Shown here: piece by piece, positions 6,627-13,017 of the stretch
Position numbering within the stretch: position 1 is the first letter of the stretch
Layout of the letters: each line of letters opens with the position of its first letter
Source: CAZFZQ01 sp964522845
GTDB lineage: Bacteria > Patescibacteriota > Patescibacteriia > GCA-002772895
Reading direction: 5' to 3'
DNA: 15,916 bases
NCBI GenBank assembly: GCA_964522845.1
Contig: CAZFZQ010000017.1
Coordinates: forward strand, 1 to 15,916
Translations under genes and position numbers: made by a program
The notes under the pieces: model-generated
Database searches by the model: none
The model's input: the letters and a program-made list of their open reading frames with translations, nothing else
What the model was told of the DNA's origin: nothing

Positions 6627-7834
6627 AAAAAATGCATTGTTACATTGTTACATTGTTAATAATGGCATTGATGATGCCAAATTTTGCGTTTGCCGCCAAC
6701 GCTGATATTTTGATTATAACTGACAGTGTCGCGGATAAAAAAGACCAGCTGAAAGAATTGCAGGATAATTTGAATTTATATAAACAAAAAATAACCGAAG
6801 CGCGAAAAAAAGGAGTGAGTTTGAAAAATGAAATTGAACTTTTGAATAATAATATTAAAAAAACTGAGCTGGAAATTCAGGAAGCGGAGCTGAATATCAG
6901 CCAGATGGAATCGGACATTACATCCCTAAACGGCGATATTGCGGATGCGAAACAAAAAATCGCCTTGCAAAAGGATTTGGTGGCATACTATTTAAGAGAA
7001 ATGCAGCGAATGGGTGGAAAAACGCCTTTGGAAATTATTTTACTTCATCCGTCGTTTTCAAAATTTTTTGATGAAATGAATAATTTGGAAATTTTGCAAA
7101 ATAATCTTGGCGATTCCATTGCGAAGCTGAAAGACATGCAAAATAATTTGGAAAAAACGCAAGGAACGCTGAAGGATAAAAAAGAAGCCACGGTAAGGCT
7201 GAAAAATAATTTGGAAATAAAGAAAGCGAAGCTGGGAGCGCAAAAAACGGCCAAAACATTTTTGATTGGCGAAACATTCGCTTCAGAATCAAAGTTTCAG
7301 GCCTTGCTTTTGGACGCGCAAAAAGAAACCGCGCAATTGGACGCGGATATCAGCCGGCTGGAGAATGAGGCAAGGAATAAGTTGAAACAAAGCGACTTAT
7401 TTCCTTACGAGGGCAATATTGTTTTTACGTGGCCCGTTCCAAAAAATGAGATTACGGCATATTTTCATGATCCGGATTATCCCTTTCGCTACGTTTCCGA
7501 GCACGGGGGCATTGATATAAGAGCCGGGCAGGGGACGCCCATTGCCGCGCCCGCGCCCGGATATGTTTTGAAGGTGCGCGACAGCCAAACGTGGCGCGAT
7601 TATAGCTATGTGGTTATCGCTCATGCCGGTGGTGTTTCCACGGTTTATCTTCATTTATCCCGCGTTAATGTAAAGCCCGATACATATGTGAGCCGGGGCC
7701 AGATAATCGGCTTTTCCGGCGGTACGCCGCGTACGCGAGGTGCGGGCCTGTTCACGACCGGAGCGCATTTGCATTTTGAGGTCCGTGCTAATGGCATTCC
7801 GGTTGACCCGCTGAACTATTTAGTGGATTTGTAA
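6623..7834 (+). CDS. Secreted coiled-coil M23 peptidoglycan endopeptidase (EnvC/NlpD-like)
   Basis: A 403-residue protein with a signal peptide (residues 1-24, cleavage near AFA-A). A long coiled coil covers about 38-255, rich in K, E, L, N and Q, and an M23/LytM domain covers about 268-400. The zinc ligands are intact: HGGID (His294, Asp298) and GAHLHFE (His382, His384), with the further active-site His344 in YLHLS. Unlike E. coli EnvC, whose LytM domain lacks zinc ligands, this one should be an active endopeptidase cutting peptide cross-links at the cell surface, probably during division. The ATG overlaps the gltX stop. No SD was found, consistent with translational coupling. A terminator follows at 7894. 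Confidence 0.95.
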   Translation: MKKMHCYIVTLLIMALMMPNFAFAANADILIITDSVADKKDQLKELQDNLNLYKQKITEARKKGVSLKNEIELLNNNIKKTELEIQEAELNISQMESDITSLNGDIADAKQKIALQKDLVAYYLREMQRMGGKTPLEIILLHPSFSKFFDEMNNLEILQNNLGDSIAKLKDMQNNLEKTQGTLKDKKEATVRLKNNLEIKKAKLGAQKTAKTFLIGETFASESKFQALLLDAQKETAQLDADISRLENEARNKLKQSDLFPYEGNIVFTWPVPKNEITAYFHDPDYPFRYVSEHGGIDIRAGQGTPIAAPAPGYVLKVRDSQTWRDYSYVVIAHAGGVSTVYLHLSRVNVKPDTYVSRGQIIGFSGGTPRTRGAGLFTTGAHLHFEVRANGIPVDPLNYLVDL

Positions 7835-7893
7835 TCCACACATAGCGTCGGACAATATACCTTTTACGACGCCACAGAATTGGGAATATTAAA

Positions 7894-7920
7894 CCGGCCA
7901 TATGCGAGGCCGGCTTTTCT
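7894..7920 (+). terminator. Terminator between the M23 gene and ftsQ
   Basis: CCGGCC (7894-7899) pairs with GGCCGG (7908-7913) around an 8-nt loop and is followed by CTTTTCTTTATTT. The other strand also has T-rich flanking sequence, so it may serve the convergent ftsQ as well. Confidence 0.8.
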
Positions 7921-8868
7921 TTATTTAATATACACTCTATCCCCGAACCTTAGGTCTATATACTCTAAGGGCCTGCTGATGTCTTTTATGGTGTCATTAA
8001 TGGTCACATAAAACTTATAAAACTGTTTTAGCCCATCATCAGTATTGTTTAAATATATTTTCCAATTATTATTTGTATAAATTACAATTTTTGGATTTAG
8101 TTGATTTTTATATAGCGCCACCAGCTTTATTTTAACCTCCATACGCGATTGGACGTTTTCTATAAACTGATTAATGATATTTAAGTCTTTGATAGCCGGA
8201 TAGATTGTCCCGATACCCAATTTTCCACTTGCGTAGTAAGCGTCGCAAAATATAGGATAGGCGGGAAGCTCTTTTGTCTTGGCATCGGCTAAAACTTTTT
8301 CAACATCAACGGATCCGGTGGCGGTGCTGGTAGCGGTTTCAGGGCTTTTTGCATCAGCCCCTTTATACCAGCCGGTCGTCCCCTCTTTCACTCGGACAAT
8401 GGTGCCATCGTCCGCCACGATAAATATTTTGTCATTATTATATATTGCCAGTTTTTCTTCCTTTTCTTTTAGGGTAATAATTATTTTATGGGGATAATAT
8501 TTTTTGACATCAATATTCTGGAATATAAATTTGTCTGAGAGATGTTTTTCAAAACCATTTTTATCAAATAAAAAGACATTGGATGATTTGAAGAACGCAA
8601 ACTTTGATTCTTTGAAAAAGTCATTCAGCGCGTCAGAAATTTCTTGATTTTTGTATTTTTTGAGGCCGTTTATTTCCCAGTCTGTGATTTGAAAGATGGA
8701 AGAAGCGAATAAGAAATAAATCCACGCGAAAAGCGCCAGACCCAAAAGAATCAAGCTATAATAAAAACCAACCGGCTTGGCGGCGGCGGGGCGATTTTTA
8801 AAATAGGGGTTGGAATAACCACCGCGCGCGGCGCCAAATGCGCGAGACGGTTTGCGGCCGTAGTACAT
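7921..8868 (-). CDS. ftsQ: Cell division protein FtsQ (POTRA domain)
   Basis: A 315-residue bitopic membrane protein of the divisome. It has a basic, Gly/Ala-rich cytoplasmic N-terminus, one membrane segment at about 35-58 (YYSLILLGLALFAWIYFLF), a POTRA domain from about 62 (FQITDWEINGLKKYKNQEI) and a long beta domain. The end LEYIDLRFGDRVYIK is the classic FtsQ/DivIB C-terminal signature. The start is the ATG at 8868, 6 nt from an AAGGTG; an in-frame GTG at 8877 lies inside that SD. A Ser/Thr/Ala-rich stretch near residues 170-190 looks like a flexible insertion. It lies downstream of alr on the same strand, with a pair of palindromic repeats just upstream of the SD. Confidence 0.9.
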   Translation of the reverse strand: MYYGRKPSRAFGAARGGYSNPYFKNRPAAAKPVGFYYSLILLGLALFAWIYFLFASSIFQITDWEINGLKKYKNQEISDALNDFFKESKFAFFKSSNVFLFDKNGFEKHLSDKFIFQNIDVKKYYPHKIIITLKEKEEKLAIYNNDKIFIVADDGTIVRVKEGTTGWYKGADAKSPETATSTATGSVDVEKVLADAKTKELPAYPIFCDAYYASGKLGIGTIYPAIKDLNIINQFIENVQSRMEVKIKLVALYKNQLNPKIVIYTNNNWKIYLNNTDDGLKQFYKFYVTINDTIKDISRPLEYIDLRFGDRVYIK

Positions 8869-8881
8869 AAAAATCACCTTG

Positions 8882-8927
8882 TCATCCCCGACAAGCCTCG
8901 CATCGGGGCGGCTATTCGGGGATCCAG
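8882..8927. repeat. Palindromic element A between alr and ftsQ
   Basis: ATCCCCGA (8884-8891) pairs with TCGGGGAT (8916-8923). It begins TCATCCCC and ends GGATCCAG, so it belongs to the same end-signature family as the other palindromes but with C/G variants and a different centre. It faces element B, tail to tail. Confidence 0.8.
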
Positions 8928-8937
8928 ATATTTAAGC

Positions 8938-8993
8938 CTGGATTCCCGCCCGCTTCGCCAAAGCTTCAGCGAGGCGAGCCTTCGCGGGAATGA
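8938..8993. repeat. Palindromic element B between alr and ftsQ
   Basis: The 53 bp at 8941-8993 match the reverse complement of the two copies inside alr at 52 of 53 positions. Arms ATTCCCGC and GCGGGAAT flank a second, imperfect stem in the centre. It is separated from element A by 10 bp in opposite orientation. Confidence 0.9.
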
Positions 8994-9002
8994 CAGAAAA
9001 AG

Positions 9003-10328
9003 TTATTTTATAATGCGTTTTACGAGAGGGTTGATGCGGGTCGTAATTTCGTAATTAATAGTGCCGATTTTTTTGGCGAGCTCTTCGGCTGTGATTTCTT
9101 CTGTCCCGGATTGACCTAAAAGGACAACGCAGTTAAAGAGTTTGGCGTCAGGGATGTCCGTGATGTCTATAATCGTCATATTCATGCAAATACGGCCCAA
9201 AATACGGGCCCTTTTGGCATTTACCAATACTTCGCCGATGCCGGACAAGCCACGATCATATCCGTCATAATAGCCCACCGGTAAGATGGCGATGCGCGAG
9301 TCGCGTTTAACTTTTTCCGTTAGTCCATAGCTTACAGATGCGCCGGCGGGTATTTTTTTAATTTGGACGATTTGCGTATGCCAGGTAATGGCGGGTTTTA
9401 GTGTCAAATTAATATTTTTTTGTTTGGCCACGAGCTTGGTTTCGTTGGAAGACCACATTCCGTATAAAGATATGCCGGCGCGCACCATGTTGAATTGCGT
9501 TTCCGGATAGTTGATAAAGGCGGCGGAGCAGGCGGAATGTTTTATAACGCCGTCGCTCCATTTCTTGCGTCCTCCTCCCCTTAAGGTAAGGGGAGGTTGG
9601 GAGGGGTTATACTTGAAATTTTCATCCAGCATTTTTATATTCTCATCAAAACGTTTTAATTGTTCCATAGCGTAAGACGGATCGGTCGTATCTTCTATGT
9701 TTGCAAAATGTGTATAAATGCCTTCGATGAAAATATTCGGATTTTTCACGGCTTTGGCCACAAAATCAAGCAGTTCTTTGCCCTCTATCCCCTGCCGTGA
9801 AGTTCCGGTTTCTATTTTGATGTGGATTTTTGCCTTCCCCTCCCTTTTTCCTCCTGTCATTCCCGCGGAGGCTCGCCTCGCTGAAGCTTTGGCGAAGCGG
9901 GCGGGAATCTCTTTTTCCAAATAATCTAATAATTCCGTGTTATAAGCAACAAAAGAAATATTATTTTCCACTGCCTCGTTTATTTTATCAAAAGGCACAT
10001 AACCCAAAATTAAAATCGGCTGTTTTGTACCCTGCCCCCTCAAAGCGAGCGCCTCATCAACATTATCCACGCCAAACCAGTCAACCTGTTTTGATTGAAC
10101 ACATATTTTATTCATCTCTTCCAATCCGTGGCCATAGGCGTTGGATTTCACCACCGCCATAAAAAGCGTCTTCCCCTCCCCCGTGTCATTCCCGCGGAGG
10201 CTCGCCTCGCTGAAGCTTTGGCGAAGCGGGCGGGAATCCAGTAGCCCCTTCAATGACTTTATATTGTGTAAAATATTTTCTTTGGAAACTTCCACCCAAA
10301 CTTTTTCCGATTTTTGCGCGTTTTTCAT
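9003..10328 (-). CDS. alr: Alanine racemase with three palindrome-derived insertions
   Basis: A PLP enzyme converting L- to D-alanine for peptidoglycan. It is 441 residues, against about 360-390 for the family. Lys61 in MAVVKSNAYGHG binds PLP and Tyr334 in SVSYG is the second catalytic base. Other motifs are HSACSAAF, RAGISLYG, LPVGYYDGYDRG and GRICMNM. The equivalent residues in Geobacillus Alr are Lys39 and Tyr265, so the offset grows from +22 to +69. Three non-homologous segments at about 31-52, 141-165 and 240-256 explain this; each is encoded by a palindromic repeat. The reading frame is unbroken and all key residues are present, so activity is likely. The ATG at 10328 lies only 8 nt from an extended -10 (10337-10345), suggesting a near-leaderless mRNA. 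ftsQ follows on the same strand. Confidence 0.95.
   Translation of the reverse strand: MKNAQKSEKVWVEVSKENILHNIKSLKGLLDSRPLRQSFSEASLRGNDTGEGKTLFMAVVKSNAYGHGLEEMNKICVQSKQVDWFGVDNVDEALALRGQGTKQPILILGYVPFDKINEAVENNISFVAYNTELLDYLEKEIPARFAKASARRASAGMTGGKREGKAKIHIKIETGTSRQGIEGKELLDFVAKAVKNPNIFIEGIYTHFANIEDTTDPSYAMEQLKRFDENIKMLDENFKYNPSQPPLTLRGGGRKKWSDGVIKHSACSAAFINYPETQFNMVRAGISLYGMWSSNETKLVAKQKNINLTLKPAITWHTQIVQIKKIPAGASVSYGLTEKVKRDSRIAILPVGYYDGYDRGLSGIGEVLVNAKRARILGRICMNMTIIDITDIPDAKLFNCVVLLGQSGTEEITAEELAKKIGTINYEITTRINPLVKRIIK
9574..9596. repeat. Palindrome inside alr (third insertion)
   Basis: CCTCCCCTTA (9574-9583) and TAAGGGGAGG (9587-9596) form a perfect 10-bp stem with a 3-nt loop. With flanking C/T-rich sequence (to about 9608) it encodes the odd Alr segment YNPSQPPLTLRGGGRKK. 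The sequence is unrelated to the 53-bp family. Confidence 0.8.
9857..9909. repeat. 53-bp palindromic element inside alr (second insertion)
   Basis: Identical at all 53 positions to 10186-10238. It is read through in frame as IPARFAKASARRASAGMTG of Alr. An 8-nt CTTTTTCC occurs on both sides (9844-9851 and 9911-9918), which may be a target duplication or chance in C/T-rich DNA. Confidence 0.92.
10186..10241. repeat. Palindromic element inside alr (first insertion)
   Basis: The same 53-bp sequence as 9857-9909 plus CAG. It is read in a different frame, as DSRPLRQSFSEASLRGND, shortly before the PLP lysine strand. Confidence 0.92.
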
Positions 10329-10336
10329 ATGCAATT

Positions 10337-10345
10337 ATTTTAACA
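10337..10345 (-). promoter_or_regulatory. Probable extended -10 of the alr promoter
   Basis: TGTTAAAAT on the minus strand, with TAAAAT at 10337-10342. The ATG is 8 nt downstream, so the transcript would have a leader of about 0-3 nt. No good -35 is visible and no SD precedes the ATG. Confidence 0.45.
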
Positions 10346-10348
10346 CTT

Positions 10349-10377
10349 TTGAAAGGAAATTGGAAGAATCCTATATA
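10349..10377 (+). promoter_or_regulatory. Promoter of the 83-aa protein gene
   Basis: TTGAAA (10349-10354), a 17-nt spacer and TATATA (10372-10377). The predicted transcript start near 10384 lies just upstream of a strong SD (10391-10400). Confidence 0.55.
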
Positions 10378-10407
10378 TTTGAGATAATGTAAAAGGAGGG
10401 GTATGTG

Positions 10408-10659
10408 ATGACGCATGATGTTTCCAAATTTCAAATTGGCGAGATAATTCACGGCCGCGGGATTAGCATAAGGATTGTATATACGCGCAAAATAGATGGA
10501 TTGATTGTGGCAGAAAAACTTTCTTCTGCGTTGCCTTTGTATAACCAGCGCATCAATTTCGCGCCGCAAACATATTTCTCCAACAGCTGGATCAGTTTGC
10601 CGCCCCAACCTCAATTTGTTCTTTGTCTCCGTGCTGACGGCATAAAAGTTTTGGGATAA
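10408..10659 (+). CDS. Hypothetical protein, 83 aa
   Basis: No family recognised. The case for a real gene is the strong AAAAGGAGGG (10391-10400), 8 nt before the ATG (a GTG at 10405 is also possible), and a promoter upstream. The protein is small and soluble, rich in beta-type residues: FQIGEIIHGRGISIRIVYTRKIDGLIV reads like two strands of a small barrel, followed by a Pro/Ser-rich loop and a final strand QFVLCLRADGIKVLG. There is no signal peptide. It is divergent from alr, with about 80 bp between starts, and is followed by the zinc-ribbon protein gene, which has its own promoter. Confidence 0.65.
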   Translation: MTHDVSKFQIGEIIHGRGISIRIVYTRKIDGLIVAEKLSSALPLYNQRINFAPQTYFSNSWISLPPQPQFVLCLRADGIKVLG

Positions 10660-10693
10660 GTCCCCCCGTTAGAAGTAGTCCTGCCTGGCGGGT

Positions 10694-10722
10694 TTGACAT
10701 TTTAGCGGTCGCATTGTAATAT
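10694..10722 (+). promoter_or_regulatory. Promoter of the zinc-ribbon protein gene
   Basis: TTGACA (10694-10699), a 17-nt spacer and TAATAT (10717-10722). A perfect TATAAT overlaps at 10720-10725 but would give a 20-nt spacer. Confidence 0.65.
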
Positions 10723-10752
10723 AATAAGAGTCCATTACGCGGAGGTGGCAAG

Positions 10753-11304
10753 ATGGCCGGGAAAAAAGCCAAAACTCCAGCAAAGATTCATACGCTTTTT
10801 CTTTATACCGGGTATGCTGAAGACGGATCAAATGCATGCCTTGTGGCATATAATAAAAAAGGATTTGATAGTGTTGCGGATGCTCTAAAAGATTTTGCGT
10901 GTAAGATTATTGAGCACAACATGGTTGACTTGGAAGAGGAATCAGAAAGAAAAACGTGTAGTCACAAATTCGGCCTGAAGGATCAATTTTGTCCGAAATG
11001 CGGCGCTCCGAGAAAAAAGGATTCGGCAGAATTGCCGGAACAGGCGGTTGTGGAATCCTGGATGAACCATTTTATTCATGGCGGTGGTGACGGAAGCGGT
11101 TATTTGTGGAACCATCTCTACAGGAGCGGATGGACTTGCGGTTCCCAGGCGGTTTCCAAGAAGTCCTTGTCTTCCGGTGTTGTTCTTGTCCGTGATAATG
11201 CTGAACAGCTTCTATACATAGTTCATACCCATACTGGAAATATTGAAACTTTAGAGAAATATTTATTGTCACGCCCTGAAGAACCCATTCAAATAATTTG
11301 CTAA
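10753..11304 (+). CDS. Hypothetical zinc-ribbon protein, 183 aa
   Basis: I do not recognise the family. GGAGGTGG lies 5 nt before the ATG and a good promoter is upstream. After a Lys-rich start, residues 12-58 form an alpha/beta segment (HTLFLYTGYAEDG, ACLVAYNKKGF, then a helix). Next comes CSHKFGLKDQFCPKCGAP, with Cys69, His71, Cys80 and Cys83 making a plausible zinc ribbon. The second half (about 95-183) has WMNHFIHGGGDGSGYLWNHLY with many His, Trp and Gly, and ends in strands and a helix. Such ribbons bind nucleic acid or protein, but no enzymatic motif is evident. It is probably monocistronic, with a terminator directly after the stop. Confidence 0.8.
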   Translation: MAGKKAKTPAKIHTLFLYTGYAEDGSNACLVAYNKKGFDSVADALKDFACKIIEHNMVDLEEESERKTCSHKFGLKDQFCPKCGAPRKKDSAELPEQAVVESWMNHFIHGGGDGSGYLWNHLYRSGWTCGSQAVSKKSLSSGVVLVRDNAEQLLYIVHTHTGNIETLEKYLLSRPEEPIQIIC

Positions 11305-11310
11305 CCAAAA

Positions 11311-11334
11311 AAGACCCCAAAGGGTCTTCTTTTT
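11311..11334 (+). terminator. Terminator between convergent genes
   Basis: AAGACCC (11311-11317) and GGGTCTT (11322-11328) form a 7-bp stem with a CAAA loop, followed by CTTTTTT. An A-run on the other side (11307-11312) makes it usable for the convergent minus-strand ATPase gene as well. Confidence 0.9.
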
Positions 11335-11375
11335 TATTTCTTAAAAAAGTAATTCCTGATAGTAGACGCTTCGCA

Positions 11376-12869
11376 TCATATTGATTTATTTTCACATAAC
11401 GCGTCTTTAATAAGCTTGCTTTGCCAATCAAATGCCTCGCGCGCGTCAAGACGGTTTTTTTTCATTAAAACAACTTCTTGCGTGATGAGCCGCAAAAGAT
11501 GCATATCAAAAATATCGCGTTTTTTATATGCCAACAAGTAGACCGGATGATCCTGATTGATGTATATAATGTTGCCTTCGCTTACGGCTTCAGGACTGTT
11601 CTCGCCCAGTCCCGCAATAGCGCAGGAAATGCCCAATTTATTTAGCCGTATTCTTTTAATGATAAGTGGCCGGGCTGTAATTTTTAGCCGCGGTTCCGCT
11701 TTTTGTTCCGGCATTTTTTGCTCCGGCTGATTTTGTATTTTTTCTACAGCCACAGAATCCGTTTTTTGCGGCGCGTCAATTTTTTCTTTAAAACTTGCGC
11801 TGGCCGCCGCTCCTTTGCTTGCCTGTTTTAGCCGGGTAATCGCCCTGCCTTTGGGCACAAAATCCGGATTCAGCGCCAGGGCTCCGCGCACCTGCTTCAT
11901 TATTGATTGAAGCTCTTTGTTTATTTTTTGCAGATTGCGGATGTCACCCTGCTTTTTTAATTCGTCCATGGCCTTATTTAATTGCGCTTGTATCAATTGG
12001 GAGAATAATTTATATTCGGGGCTGTCTATGATAAAATCGCTTCGCGAAGATATGAGCGGCAAAAAATCGGCATTAACAAAACCGGTTATTTTATTTATTC
12101 CTTGAAGATGCCTTTTTTCAAGGTCAAATAAATCGCGTTTCACAAAGACCTGCTTAACTCGGCATTCAATCCCTGGTTCGTCAACATCGCGCGCGTCTAA
12201 GGCAATGACAATTTCGCCTTCAAGCGGCCCGTAAAGCGTATTAATATTTATAGAGATGGTTTTGCCGGCAACGATGTTCGGCGTGATTTTTTTGTTATTC
12301 AAGAAGACATTAAATTTTTTTGCGCGCAGAGGCACGGTTTGCCGCAAGTATTTTTCCACTTCAGAAATGGAAACGGTTTTTGTAAGATTATTTAGAATTA
12401 TTTTTGTTCCTTCAATATCTAACACTGTTGCCGCTTCCTTTCTAACCGGCAGTTCCCAATTATCCGACTGCTCCCAATCGGCGCGGTCAAAAATCACGGA
12501 ATATTTTGATTGATTTTTTATGCTTTCTATTACAAACTGATTAGCGAAAGAAAGGGCGGAAAATTTTCCAATGCCAAATTGGCCGATTCGTTTTCTACCA
12601 AAACGGGGCGAAACATTCCGCAAGATTTTTTCTTTTGAACCGATTGTAAAAAATTGTTCCAATCCTTTTTCGTTCATTCCCGCGCCATCGTCGGCAATGA
12701 CAATTTTATTGTCGGAGATGGTTATAAAGACCCTTGCGGCATCGGCGTCGTAGGCATTATTCACCAGCTCGCGGATAAATTCAATGCTCTCGCGGTACAT
12801 TTTTTCGCCCAAAGTAAAAAGATGACTCTTGTCCACCCTGACTTTAATTTTTGAGAATTTGTTGAGCAT
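11376..12869 (-). CDS. GHKL-superfamily ATPase (Hsp90/MORC-like, HATPase_c_3 type)
   Basis: A 497-residue protein with an N-terminal Bergerat-fold ATPase. The N-box is ELVNNAYDA (34-42, with Glu34, Asn38 and Asp41), the G1 box ADDGAGM (59-65) and the G2 box GQFGIGKFSAL (96-106), with a GTKIIL strand later. These match the Hsp90/MutL/MORC group rather than histidine kinases. A second alpha/beta domain follows to about residue 330, then a Gln/Lys/Ala/Pro-rich linker (about 350-400) and a C-terminal domain with IIYINQDHPVYLLAY and a helical end. ATP-dependent dimer clamping is the likely mechanism; the target is unknown. There is no SD and no partner gene on the same strand, so it appears to be a stand-alone unit. 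A role in chaperoning or DNA handling cannot be decided from sequence. Confidence 0.88.
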   Translation of the reverse strand: MLNKFSKIKVRVDKSHLFTLGEKMYRESIEFIRELVNNAYDADAARVFITISDNKIVIADDGAGMNEKGLEQFFTIGSKEKILRNVSPRFGRKRIGQFGIGKFSALSFANQFVIESIKNQSKYSVIFDRADWEQSDNWELPVRKEAATVLDIEGTKIILNNLTKTVSISEVEKYLRQTVPLRAKKFNVFLNNKKITPNIVAGKTISININTLYGPLEGEIVIALDARDVDEPGIECRVKQVFVKRDLFDLEKRHLQGINKITGFVNADFLPLISSRSDFIIDSPEYKLFSQLIQAQLNKAMDELKKQGDIRNLQKINKELQSIMKQVRGALALNPDFVPKGRAITRLKQASKGAAASASFKEKIDAPQKTDSVAVEKIQNQPEQKMPEQKAEPRLKITARPLIIKRIRLNKLGISCAIAGLGENSPEAVSEGNIIYINQDHPVYLLAYKKRDIFDMHLLRLITQEVVLMKKNRLDAREAFDWQSKLIKDALCENKSI

Positions 12870-12907
12870 ATTGAGATAGTTTTAAAACCGTTTTTATATT
12901 TTTACAC

Positions 12908-12934
12908 AAAAAAGACGGCCTGTAAAGAGCCGCC
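12908..12934 (-). terminator. Terminator of the DsrE-like gene
   Basis: On the minus strand GGCGGCT (12928-12934) pairs with GGCCGTC (12914-12920), a 7-bp stem with two G-U pairs and a 7-nt loop, followed by six T (12908-12913). It separates the DsrE-like gene from the GHKL ATPase gene. Confidence 0.65.
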
Positions 12935-13017
12935 CTTATTGTGTCATCTTTATCAACATTCATACATTTTTGAGATTGTTGGCAAAATTCCACATCATAT
13001 AATTATTGTTAGTTTAA

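Noticed and set aside
8882..10241. CRISPR array from repeated 53-bp units
   Set aside because: Copies are few, irregularly spaced, in both orientations and inside genes; there are no uniform spacers and no cas genes.
9003..10328. alr as a pseudogene because of the insertions
   Set aside because: The frame is uninterrupted over 441 codons and the PLP lysine, catalytic tyrosine and other motifs are all intact.
10678..10692. Terminator after the 83-aa gene
   Set aside because: CCTGC/GCGGG forms only a 5-bp stem with a G-U pair and no proper T-run; it overlaps the next promoter region.
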